Below, one piece after another: positions 1 through 8,410 of a stretch of 64,000 nucleotides of DNA. How positions within the stretch are numbered: the stretch's first letter is position 1; each line of letters starts with the position of its first letter. A program made the position numbers and the translations under genes. The notes under the pieces are model-generated. The model saw only the letters and a program-made list of their open reading frames with translations, was not told the origin of the DNA and made no database searches. Origin of the DNA: Caldicellulosiruptor hydrothermalis 108 (GTDB lineage Bacteria > Bacillota > Thermoanaerobacteria > Caldicellulosiruptorales > Caldicellulosiruptoraceae); the NCBI RefSeq assembly GCF_000166355.1, contig NC_014652.1, forward strand, positions 1,834,928-1,898,927. The letters are read 5' to 3'.

Positions 1-147
1 AATGGCAAGCAGAACAATCAGTGAAAGACAAATCAAGCCAATCTTGATATCAAAATATAGAATTATAAAATCAAAAAGTAAAGAAAGTATAAAACCTGCT
101 TGCGACACAGAAAAATCAAATCTAAAGTGAGACTTTTTATCTTTCAC
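1..147 (-). CDS. GdpP/YybT-like protein, N-terminal fragment (runs off the window)
   Basis: Only the first ~49 codons are inside the window. The GTG start at 147 overlaps the yybS stop (GTGA overlap) and has a GAGGGTGG ribosome site upstream. The visible peptide begins with a short charged segment (KDKKSHFRF) followed by two closely spaced hydrophobic stretches, as in the N-terminus of GdpP/YybT proteins (membrane-bound DHH-DHHA1 cyclic-di-AMP phosphodiesterases). In Firmicutes a yybS-like gene is commonly followed by yybT/gdpP, rplI and dnaB, and that order is the main support. The catalytic domains cannot be seen, so the identity is inferred from position and the membrane start. Confidence 0.55.
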   Translation of the reverse strand, partial: MKDKKSHFRFDFSVSQAGFILSLLFDFIILYFDIKIGLICLSLIVLLAI

Positions 148-1052
148 AATTCCACCCTCTTTGGTTTGCGTTTTTTAAAATCAAATATAAGGTCCAGAAA
201 ACCTATAAATATCATTAAAATTAAAAATTGCATACTGAATATGATCAAAACTGCAAAAAGCCAGCCTCTAATAAAAGGCGAAAAAATCTTCTCGGCTATC
301 ACTGCATATATCAAAGAAAGTGCTTGAATAAATAAAAGCCACGAAAGAATTATTGTCATGTTGCTCACAACAACATAAAGTGCATTTATGCTTGTCAAAA
401 ATAGAGAAAGAATAAAGAATACCACAACTCCAACCGTCACTTCTTTGGGCATAAATAGCTTTGAAAAAGGTAAAAATTCCTTTTGAATTCCAACTTTGTT
501 TGCTACAAATTTAGTAATATAATATCCCACAAGTGCTAATGTGATTGCCTCAACAATTACAAATCCAGGCATCAAAAGTTTCAAAAATTCGACCAGCTTG
601 TCTGAGAGCTTGTCATCACCAACCATTTTAAAATAACCTTCAAACATGTCTTTTAAAATAGAGAGAAGCTGAGCAATTATATCTATCTTATAAAGAATCT
701 TTATAGCTTTTATAACAAGCACCTGGTAGAGCAAAAATCCAGCGGTGAACGTTGCAAAATCCATAACAATAGTTCTTGAAACGCGCAAAAGCAAAAATAC
801 GCATATGGGCAAGATAAATGTAATCAAGAGAAAAAGCAAATTAATTGGAGATTTACCAATAATCATAATAATCAGAGCAGAAATGGCATATGATATAGCC
901 ATCCTTTTTACAAAATTCTCTTTTACTGCTACAACATAAAGAGGAAAACCTACCAAAGCCAAAATGGGATTAAACTGAAGTAAAAACAAAACCATCTGAA
1001 AAACTCCAGTAACTATTGATATAAGCCCTTCTTTTAGCAATTTATTGTTCAT
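144..1052 (-). CDS. YybS/DUF2232 family multi-pass membrane protein
   Basis: A protein of about 302 residues, almost entirely hydrophobic, with roughly eight predicted membrane segments and a basic C-terminal tail (KKRKPKRVEL). Size, topology and position before a GdpP-like gene fit the YybS/DUF2232 family, whose biochemical function is not established; some members resemble ECF substrate-binding components. I place the start at the ATG at 1052. An in-frame GTG at 1073 sits on the pheA stop and would add seven residues (DGCGWS) that look unlike a real N-terminus. It is probably cotranscribed with pheA upstream. Confidence 0.65.
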   Translation of the reverse strand: MNNKLLKEGLISIVTGVFQMVLFLLQFNPILALVGFPLYVVAVKENFVKRMAISYAISALIIMIIGKSPINLLFLLITFILPICVFLLLRVSRTIVMDFATFTAGFLLYQVLVIKAIKILYKIDIIAQLLSILKDMFEGYFKMVGDDKLSDKLVEFLKLLMPGFVIVEAITLALVGYYITKFVANKVGIQKEFLPFSKLFMPKEVTVGVVVFFILSLFLTSINALYVVVSNMTIILSWLLFIQALSLIYAVIAEKIFSPFIRGWLFAVLIIFSMQFLILMIFIGFLDLIFDFKKRKPKRVEL

Positions 1053-1072
1053 ACTCCATCCACATCCATCCA

Positions 1073-1906
1073 CTAATTTTTATTATCCGAATCTGGACAA
1101 ACAACAGAATAAGAGCCTAAAAGCTTAAAAAATGTAGATTTTCGTTGAACCACCTTTAGCGCATCACTCACATCTTCATCATCCACAAACCCTTCTATAT
1201 CAACAAAAAACACATACTCACCAAGATTAGTCTTTGCCGGTCGTGATTCTATCTTTGTCAAATTCAAATCATAAAGATTAAAAATAGCTAAAATTTTATA
1301 AAGACTTCCTGGCTTGTCATAGGTTGAAAAGATAATTGAAGTCTTGTTTTTCTCTCCCTTTTCAAAGTTAGGATTCTTGCTTATAACAAAAAATCTGGTG
1401 TAATTATTGTCGTGGTTTATTGGTCCAGCCAAAACTTTGAGGTTATTCTGCTGTGCTGCAAATAAAGAACAGATTGCAGCGTCCACCTCACCGCCTGCGC
1501 ACATCCTTGCAGCATATGAGGTACTGCTAACCTGTATCAATTTTGCTTCTTTGAAATTCTTTCTCAAATAGTCATGGCACTGAGAAAACGCCTGCGGGTG
1601 TGAGGCAATTGTTAAAATTTGTTTTGTCTCTTCTCTTGCGCAAAGATAATGTTCTACCTTCAAAACTATTTCTTTTACTATATAAACCTTAGATTTTAAA
1701 AGATAATCAAGGGTTGTTGAGACACTTCCTTCAATGGAGTTTTCAACAGGAACAACTCCAAAATCAGCCCTCTCTTCTTCAATGGTCTCAAACACATCAT
1801 CTATTGTGTCGCATGCTACAAGATTTTTCTCTTGTTCTTCTGCGAAAAACCTATTTGCAGCTTCATATGAATATGAGCCAATGGGACCTAAATATGCAAT
1901 CTTCAC
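1073..1906 (-). CDS. pheA: prephenate dehydratase
   Basis: Converts prephenate to phenylpyruvate in phenylalanine synthesis; cytosolic. The 277 residues are the usual length of a monofunctional enzyme. The N-terminal two-thirds carry family signatures (MKIAYLGPIGSYSYEAA, then VPVENSIEGSV near residue 55 and a TSSTSYAARM-like motif). The last ~85 residues are an ACT regulatory domain with the ESRP motif that binds phenylalanine, so feedback inhibition is expected. It lies 36 kb from the hisC-aroF-tyrA-aroA operon rather than within it. The ATG follows a GAGGTG ribosome site. Confidence 0.95.
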   Translation of the reverse strand: MKIAYLGPIGSYSYEAANRFFAEEQEKNLVACDTIDDVFETIEEERADFGVVPVENSIEGSVSTTLDYLLKSKVYIVKEIVLKVEHYLCAREETKQILTIASHPQAFSQCHDYLRKNFKEAKLIQVSSTSYAARMCAGGEVDAAICSLFAAQQNNLKVLAGPINHDNNYTRFFVISKNPNFEKGEKNKTSIIFSTYDKPGSLYKILAIFNLYDLNLTKIESRPAKTNLGEYVFFVDIEGFVDDEDVSDALKVVQRKSTFFKLLGSYSVVCPDSDNKN

Positions 1907-1976
1907 CTTTTCACCTCATAACCTGCTTTTTATATATTTTAACATTGATTGAGAAAGTATAAAAGACAAATATATC

Positions 1977-2029
1977 AAAAAGGCTCCCCGCCTAAAACCT
2001 ATATAAACCTTTCAGGCAGAGAGCCTTTT
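1977..2029 (-). terminator. terminator after porB
   Basis: Arms AAAAAGGCTC and GAGCCTTTT, with an inner CCGCCT/AGGC pairing, enclose an AT-rich loop. Read on the minus strand the stem ends in a T-rich tract. It lies between the porB stop (2054) and the pheA start (1906) and so closes the por operon. Confidence 0.75.
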
Positions 2030-2053
2030 GTTTTTGCTATATATTAATACCGC

Positions 2054-2992
2054 TTATTTTTCACCACAAAGCTCTAAAAGTCTTTCCCATCTTCTGTCAA
2101 CTTCCTGCTGAATCTGCTCAATCAAATGTTCATTTCCTTTTTTGAACAGGTGTCTGAACCTTCCTTGAGTCTTTAAAAACTCAACAACAGGAAGCTTTTC
2201 TTTTGGCTTGTATGTGAGTCTGTACTGACCATTTACAACCTCATAAAGCGGCCAGAAACATGTATCAACCGCAAGCTTTGAAATTTCAATGAGCTTAGAA
2301 GTCTCATATCTCCAACCTCTTGGACACGGAGCCAAAACATTTAAAAATGCTGGTCCATCTGTGTAAAGAGCCTTTTCAGCCTTTTCAATTAAGTCTTTGA
2401 GGTTTGGTGTGATGAAAGCTGTCTGTGCAACATACGGAATTCCATGCGCAACCATGACTTCTGTTAAATCCTTTCTCCACTGCATCTTACCTGGAAGCAC
2501 TTTTCCCTGTGGAGATGTTGTTGTATCAGCGTAAAGTGGTGTAGCAGAAGATCTCTGGATACCTGTGTTCATATAAGCACCGTTGTCATAGCAGACATAT
2601 ACCATGTTGTGTCCTCTTTCCATTGCACCAGAGAGAGACTGAAGACCAATATCGTATGTTCCACCGTCGCCGCCAAACGCGATAAACTTAAACTCACCCT
2701 GGATTTTTCCTTTTTTCTTTAAAACCCTGTATGCAGCCTCAGCACCAGCAACTGTTGCAGCAGCGTTCTCAAACGCACTGTGGATGAATGAGTCTTTCCA
2801 TGCTGTGTATGGGTAAATACAGCTTGAAACCTCCAAACATCCTGTTGCAACACCAACAACAGCCCTATCTTCTGGTTTGAGTGCTCTGAGCACTGCTCTT
2901 ACAGCAACAGGTGCACCGCACCCTGCACACATTCTGTGCCCGCCTGTAAACCTTTCAGGTCTTGCAGCAAGCTCTTTTATATTGTATGCCAT
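2054..2992 (-). CDS. porB: pyruvate:ferredoxin oxidoreductase, beta subunit
   Basis: The TPP-binding subunit of a four-subunit 2-oxoacid:ferredoxin oxidoreductase, 312 residues. CAGCGAP near residue 22 and further cysteines (GCLEVSSC) supply the subunit's 4Fe-4S cluster. GGDGGTYDIG near residue 110 followed by DNGAYMNTGIQRS is the TPP/Mg-binding motif and the pyruvate-type QRSSATP segment. It is the last gene of porC-porD-porA-porB and starts 17 bases after porA. Pyruvate is the most likely substrate because of the QRS(S/G)xTP signature, but specificity is not proved by sequence. The complex oxidises pyruvate to acetyl-CoA and reduces ferredoxin. Confidence 0.93.
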   Translation of the reverse strand: MAYNIKELAARPERFTGGHRMCAGCGAPVAVRAVLRALKPEDRAVVGVATGCLEVSSCIYPYTAWKDSFIHSAFENAAATVAGAEAAYRVLKKKGKIQGEFKFIAFGGDGGTYDIGLQSLSGAMERGHNMVYVCYDNGAYMNTGIQRSSATPLYADTTTSPQGKVLPGKMQWRKDLTEVMVAHGIPYVAQTAFITPNLKDLIEKAEKALYTDGPAFLNVLAPCPRGWRYETSKLIEISKLAVDTCFWPLYEVVNGQYRLTYKPKEKLPVVEFLKTQGRFRHLFKKGNEHLIEQIQQEVDRRWERLLELCGEK

Positions 2993-3009
2993 CTTTATTT
3001 TGCACCTCC

Positions 3010-4191
3010 TTATTCTCTCACACCAATGTAGTTGTAAACTTCTCCAACATTTCCTGTCTTGACAATGTCAAGAAGTCTGTCATAAACCTTTGCGATGTCA
3101 TCTGTCTTGACATCTCTTCCGCCAAGACCATAGATGTAGTTGATAGCCTTTATGCCCTCTGCTCTTCCATAAAGAGCACTTGTAATCTCAGTGAAAAGTG
3201 GACCGCCAGCTGCGTTAAATCCATCTGATTTGTCCATTATAGCAACTGCTTTTAAGTGCTTGAGTGCCCCTACAATCTCATCAACAGGGAATGGTCTGAA
3301 AAGTCTTGGCTTTAAAAGACCTACCTTGTACCCTTTGCTTCTGTACTCGTCAACAACAGCTTTAGCTGTTCCTGCTGTTGAGTTCATAACAACAATTGCA
3401 ACCTCTGCATCGTCAAGCTTGTATGCCTCAAAAAGACCATACTTTCTGCCTGTCAAGGCAGCAAACTCTTCTGCAACCTCAAGTACTACCTTTTTAGCGT
3501 TTTTCATAGCTTCAGCCTGCTGCCTTTTGTGCTCAAAGTAGTATGGTGGCAAGTCTAACGGACCCATTGAAATTGGGTTTTGCTCGTTCAAAAGATAAAA
3601 CTCTGGATTGTATTCACCTACAAACTTCTTTACAAGTTCATCTTCCAAAAGCTCTATATTTTCAACAGCATGGCTTGTAATAAATCCGTCATAGCAAACC
3701 ATCACAGGAAGTCTTACATCCTTGTGTTCAGCAATCCTTATTGCCTGAATCAAAGAGTCGTAAGCTTCCTGGTTGTTTTCGCAGTAAATCTGAATCCAGC
3801 CACTATCTCTTGCACCCATTGAGTCTGAATGGTCGTTGTGAATATTAATAGGACCAGAAAGAGCTCTGTTTATAACTGCCATAACAATTGGAAGTCTCAT
3901 TGACGCTGCAATGTAGAGCATCTCCCACATGAGTGCAAGACCTTGTGAGGATGTTGCTGTCATTGTTCGGGCTCCAGCAGCTGACGCACCAATACATGCG
4001 CTCATTGCGCTGTGCTCAGACTCAACAGCAACAAACTCAGTGTCTACCTCACCGTTTGCAACATATTGAGAAAAATATTGTGGTACCTCAGTTGAAGGTG
4101 TAATTGGAAAAGCGGCAACAACATCAGGGTTTATCTGTTTCATTGCAAAAGCTACCGCTTCGTTACCAGAAAGTCTATCACGAATAGCCAT
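3010..4191 (-). CDS. porA: pyruvate:ferredoxin oxidoreductase, alpha subunit
   Basis: The alpha subunit (393 residues) carries the pyrimidine-binding domain of the TPP site. The N-terminus (LSGNEAVAFAMKQ followed by AAFPITPSTEVPQ) and AVESEHSAMSACIGA with TATSSQGLALMWE are hallmark POR alpha motifs. A transketolase C-terminal-type domain (VGLLKPRLFRPFP) follows around residue 290. The gene sits between porD (35 bases upstream) and porB, and the stoichiometry of the operon implies a PorABCD heterotetramer in the cytosol. Confidence 0.93.
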   Translation of the reverse strand: MAIRDRLSGNEAVAFAMKQINPDVVAAFPITPSTEVPQYFSQYVANGEVDTEFVAVESEHSAMSACIGASAAGARTMTATSSQGLALMWEMLYIAASMRLPIVMAVINRALSGPINIHNDHSDSMGARDSGWIQIYCENNQEAYDSLIQAIRIAEHKDVRLPVMVCYDGFITSHAVENIELLEDELVKKFVGEYNPEFYLLNEQNPISMGPLDLPPYYFEHKRQQAEAMKNAKKVVLEVAEEFAALTGRKYGLFEAYKLDDAEVAIVVMNSTAGTAKAVVDEYRSKGYKVGLLKPRLFRPFPVDEIVGALKHLKAVAIMDKSDGFNAAGGPLFTEITSALYGRAEGIKAINYIYGLGGRDVKTDDIAKVYDRLLDIVKTGNVGEVYNYIGVRE

Positions 4192-4226
4192 CTTGTGTAT
4201 TCCCTCCTCAAATTCAAAATTCTTTC

Positions 4227-4526
4227 TTATTTCTTCTCCTCTACAAAATCAAAAGCTTTAAATGGACAAACCTCTGTGCAAACTCCGCAACCTTTGCAGT
4301 GGTCATAGTCAACTCCGACCATCTTCCCATTTTCAACCTTTATAGATGAATCTGGACATACATAGAAGCAGAACAGACACTGCTTGCACTTATCTTCATG
4401 CCATACAGGTCTCATTGTTCTCCAGTCGCCTGTTTTAAAGTCCTCTGCATTACCTGGGTCGATAATTACACCTGCCGGTGTTATTTCCTTCCATGTAACA
4501 TCTTCTGTTATTTTCATCTTTCTCAT
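4227..4526 (-). CDS. porD: pyruvate:ferredoxin oxidoreductase, delta subunit (2x[4Fe-4S])
   Basis: A small ferredoxin-like subunit of 99 residues with two CxxCxxCxxxCP clusters, at about residues 46-57 (CKQCLFCFYVCP) and 77-88 (CKGCGVCTEVCP). It passes electrons from the PorAB catalytic site to external ferredoxin. The ATG shares one base with the porC stop codon, and the ribosome site GGAGG lies just inside porC, so the two are translationally coupled. Confidence 0.93.
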   Translation of the reverse strand: MRKMKITEDVTWKEITPAGVIIDPGNAEDFKTGDWRTMRPVWHEDKCKQCLFCFYVCPDSSIKVENGKMVGVDYDHCKGCGVCTEVCPFKAFDFVEEKK

Positions 4527-5101
4527 TATCCTTGCACCTCCTGCATTCCTCTAACAAACGCTTTGAGGTTACCCTCAATCACATCTGGCTTTGTTGCAAA
4601 CTTGTGCTTGAGCGACCCTTCCATGTCCTTTATTGCTTCTTCTTCGGGAATAATGCCTGTTACCTTTATAACCGCTCCAAGAACAGGGATGTTCGGGAAA
4701 TACTTGCCCAAACACTCCATTGAAATCTTTCTTGCGTCAATTGTGTAAACCTTTCCATCAAAGTTCCCAAGCATCTTCTTTACTTCTTCAGGAGACTTTG
4801 AAGTGTTGACAATTATCGCACCATCTTTTTTGAGCCCTTTTGTTACATCAACACTTCCGATTAATGTCTCATCAACAACAACTACGTAGTCAGGTTCATA
4901 AATGTTGCTGTGAATTGTAATCTTCTCATCGCTTATTCTGTTGTAAGCTGTTATAGGAGCACCCATTCGCTCTGGACCATACTCAGGAAAACCTTGAACG
5001 AACTTACCTGTGTTGAAAGCAGCTTCAGCTAAAAGAAGAGAAGCTGTCTTTGCACCTTGTCCACCTCTTCCGTGCCATCTTATCTCAATCATCTTGCCCA
5101 T
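4526..5101 (-). CDS. porC: pyruvate:ferredoxin oxidoreductase, gamma subunit
   Basis: The gamma subunit, 191 residues, first gene of the operon. The N-terminal IRWHGRGGQGAKTA is the diagnostic gamma-subunit motif, and the FPEYGPERMGAP segment near residue 38 is equally typical. A strong AAGGAGG site precedes the ATG. In four-subunit enzymes this chain is thought to contribute to the CoA-binding face. A consensus promoter lies 80-110 bases upstream. Confidence 0.93.
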   Translation of the reverse strand: MGKMIEIRWHGRGGQGAKTASLLLAEAAFNTGKFVQGFPEYGPERMGAPITAYNRISDEKITIHSNIYEPDYVVVVDETLIGSVDVTKGLKKDGAIIVNTSKSPEEVKKMLGNFDGKVYTIDARKISMECLGKYFPNIPVLGAVIKVTGIIPEEEAIKDMEGSLKHKFATKPDVIEGNLKAFVRGMQEVQG

Positions 5102-5181
5102 GTTCGTACCTCCTTTTTCAAAAACGTTACAGTCTTTTATTTGAACTATTAAAGAGAATCAATATTTAACACTACCTTTTT

Positions 5182-5210
5182 ATTATATATTTTGAATGTT
5201 AAAAAATCAA
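5182..5210 (-). promoter_or_regulatory. por operon promoter
   Basis: On the minus strand, TTGATT (-35, 5205-5210) and a perfect TATAAT (-10, 5182-5187) are separated by exactly 17 bases. This gives a leader of roughly 75 bases to the porC ATG. It is one of the best sigma-A-type promoters in the window, consistent with a highly expressed central enzyme. Confidence 0.75.
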
Positions 5211-5339
5211 CATATTTTTGAATACACCATAATTGCATATATTTGGATCAGGGATTGCAAAGAATTCATCAGTAGGTTATAGTAATATGATGAGAACTAA
5301 ATTATAAAACATCTTAAAGTATGACATTGGAGGGCAAAA

Positions 5340-6050
5340 GTGAAGAGGAAAAATCTTTCAATTGTCTTAAATATCATTGCAATTGCAGGATTTATTTTAC
5401 TGGCAACGGCAGTAGCCATACGATATTCTCATTTTCTTGTAAATATTGTCTCAAATCCGCAGAAATTTAAAAGCTGGGTTTTGTCTTTTGGTCAACTTGG
5501 TGTACTTGTCTTCATCCTCACTCAAATTCTTCAGGTTATTATTTCTGCTATTCCAGGTGAAGCTGTACAAATCTCTGGCGGATATCTTTATGGTACGCTG
5601 CTGGGCACAGTATATTCACTAATTGGAATCATGATAGGCTCTGTGTGTGTATTTTATATAACAAGGCTTTTGGGATATAGTCTTGTGAGGAAAATTGTCT
5701 CAGAGGAAAAGCTCAGAAAATTTTATTCACTTATCAATTCTCCAAAAGGAGAAATAGCCATATTCTTGCTCTTTTTGATACCAGGACTTCCAAAAGACAT
5801 TCTGACATACATTGCTGGACTTTCGCCAATAAAACCGCTAAGATTTTTTGCGATTGTTGCCATTGCAAGACTGCCAGGAATATTTTTTTCATCATACATT
5901 GGAAGCAGCCTTGAAGAGAAAAACTACACAATGGCAATTGTAGTTTCTGCTGCAGCTGCTATTTTGTTTGTCTTGGGTGTTGTATACAGAGACAATATCA
6001 TAAAAACCATTCATAATTGGGTGCACAAAAAAGGTAGCAGCAATCTTTAA
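5340..6050 (+). CDS. TVP38/TMEM64 (VTT/DedA-like) family membrane protein
   Basis: A protein of 236 residues with about six membrane segments. The centre (PGEAVQISGGYLYG, then SLIGIMIGSVCVFYITRLLG) matches the conserved VTT domain pattern, and LFLIPGLPKDILTYIAGLS later is also typical. Bacterial members are implicated in lipid scrambling or membrane homeostasis; the exact role here is unknown. The start is a GTG preceded by GGAGGG (5329-5334). It is a single-gene plus-strand unit between two minus-strand operons, and its terminator overlaps its last codons. Confidence 0.85.
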   Translation: MKRKNLSIVLNIIAIAGFILLATAVAIRYSHFLVNIVSNPQKFKSWVLSFGQLGVLVFILTQILQVIISAIPGEAVQISGGYLYGTLLGTVYSLIGIMIGSVCVFYITRLLGYSLVRKIVSEEKLRKFYSLINSPKGEIAIFLLFLIPGLPKDILTYIAGLSPIKPLRFFAIVAIARLPGIFFSSYIGSSLEEKNYTMAIVVSAAAAILFVLGVVYRDNIIKTIHNWVHKKGSSNL

Positions 6051-6072
6051 ATGATGTCCTGCTGCTACCTTT
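6030..6072. terminator. bidirectional terminator, VTT gene / serS
   Basis: A perfect 13-bp inverted repeat, AAAGGTAGCAGCA (6030-6042) and TGCTGCTACCTTT (6060-6072), lies between two convergent genes. T-rich tracts flank it on both strands. The left arm lies inside the last codons of the upstream gene. Confidence 0.85.
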
Positions 6073-6087
6073 GTTCTTTCCTAATTT

Positions 6088-7413
<1,326 letters not shown>

Positions 7414-7415
7414 TT

Positions 7416-7444
7416 ATCTTATCAGTATTTTCAGAGGTTGTAAA
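7416..7444 (-). promoter_or_regulatory. serS promoter
   Basis: On the minus strand, TTTACA (7439-7444) and TAAGAT (7416-7421) are 17 bases apart, about 65 bases before the serS ATG. The hexamers are good but not perfect. Confidence 0.6.
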
Positions 7445-7494
7445 TATTTTTTGCGCCTTTTTCTCAAGCTGCTTTGATTTTTGTCTCAAGGCTC

Positions 7495-7523
7495 TTTACA
7501 ATAGCCTCAAAATGTTGTATTAT
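7495..7523 (+). promoter_or_regulatory. tRNA-Arg promoter
   Basis: TTTACA (7495-7500) and TATTAT (7518-7523) with a 17-base spacer end 20 bases before the mature tRNA 5' end. This fits a short 5' leader removed by RNase P. Confidence 0.7.
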
Positions 7524-7543
7524 ATTGTTTGCAAAAACGTTGT

Positions 7544-7620
7544 GCGCCCGTAGCTCAGCAGGATAGAGCAATGGTTTCCTAAACCATGTGCCGGAGGTTC
7601 GAGTCCTCTCGGGCGCACCA
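7544..7620 (+). tRNA. tRNA-Arg, anticodon CCU
   Basis: 77 bases fold into a full cloverleaf: acceptor GCGCCCG/CGGGCGC, D stem GCTC/GAGC, anticodon stem ATGGT/ACCAT with loop TTCCTAA (anticodon CCT, reads AGG), T stem GGAGG/CCTCT with TTCGAGT loop, discriminator A, and an encoded CCA. The anticodon is inferred from loop positions 34-36. A type I restriction-modification island begins about 110 bases downstream. Confidence 0.96.
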
Positions 7621-7647
7621 GTGAAAAGTAAATATCTTTAAGTAAGC

Positions 7648-7703
7648 AAAAAACCTGTGCTACGAAGAAAGCTAAGTCTAAAAAATGGTCAGCACAGGTT
7701 TTT
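7648..7703. terminator. terminator after tRNA-Arg, shared with the metallopeptidase gene
   Basis: Arms AAAACCTGTGCT and AGCACAGGTTTT are followed by a T tract on both strands. The structure ends the plus-strand tRNA transcript and lies just past the minus-strand gene ending at 7732. Confidence 0.8.
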
Positions 7704-7731
7704 GTTTTATGTAAAGTAGTGAGCTTAGTCC

Positions 7732-8406
7732 CTATAAAGTTAGCAAATACCCATTTTTCTTCAGCCAATCCTCATGTTTTTTATAATCAGGCATGAGAAG
7801 TTTTACCTTTGTCCAAAAACTTTTTCCATGATTTTTCTCTTCAAGATGGACAAGCTCATGAACAACCACATAGTCTATTACAGACAGCGGTGCCATAATA
7901 AGCCGCCAAGAAAAGTTCAAGTTACCCTTTGCAGAACAAGAACCCCATCTTCTCTGTGCATTTGTTATATTTACCTTGTTGTATTTAAAACCTCTTTTTT
8001 GAGCCCACCAGTCTACTCTCTCAAGAATCTTCTCATAGGCAGCTTTTTTATACCAATCTATGAATACATTCTTTGCTTCTGGCAAAGCACTTCTTGAGAG
8101 ATAAAACCCATTTTCGAATTTGAGCGGGACATCTTGGTTTTCAACTATGTGCAGTTTATAATACCTGCCAAGGTATAAAAATCCCTCTCCGCTGACAAAT
8201 TCTTTTGGCAAGGTTTTGGGATCTCTTGCTTCTATCTCTTTCTTTCTCTTGTCAATCCACTTTCTATGTTTTTGAATAACATCCCATATTGTTTTTTCAT
8301 CCACATTGATCGGAGCTTTGACTATAAGTGTGCTATTTTCTGTCATTTGCAAAGCTATGTTTTTTCTATTTGAGCGTATGATTTTTTCAATTTTAATGTC
8401 TACCAT
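7732..8406 (-). CDS. YgjP-like zinc metallopeptidase domain protein (M48-type, DUF45)
   Basis: A protein of about 224 residues. The C-terminal part has the HExxH zinc motif (VVHELVHLEEKNHG) with a third ligand candidate in the following His-Gly-Lys-Ser-Phe-Trp segment, plus the NAQRRWGSCSAKGNLNFSW signature of the YgjP/DUF45 family. These proteins often accompany type I restriction systems, as here, but their substrate is not known. I choose the ATG at 8406 because AGGAAG lies directly upstream; the longer reading from 8436 runs into hsdR. The gene starts four bases past the hsdR stop and is the last gene of the hsd transcript. Confidence 0.85.
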   Translation of the reverse strand: MVDIKIEKIIRSNRKNIALQMTENSTLIVKAPINVDEKTIWDVIQKHRKWIDKRKKEIEARDPKTLPKEFVSGEGFLYLGRYYKLHIVENQDVPLKFENGFYLSRSALPEAKNVFIDWYKKAAYEKILERVDWWAQKRGFKYNKVNITNAQRRWGSCSAKGNLNFSWRLIMAPLSVIDYVVVHELVHLEEKNHGKSFWTKVKLLMPDYKKHEDWLKKNGYLLTL

Positions 8407-8410
8407 AATA

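Noticed and set aside
1714-1962. Many plus-strand reading frames opposite minus-strand genes (for example 1714-1962, 9929-10291, 31190-31513, 52357-52908)
   Set aside because: They lie antisense to well-identified genes, lack ribosome sites and show no recognisable domains.
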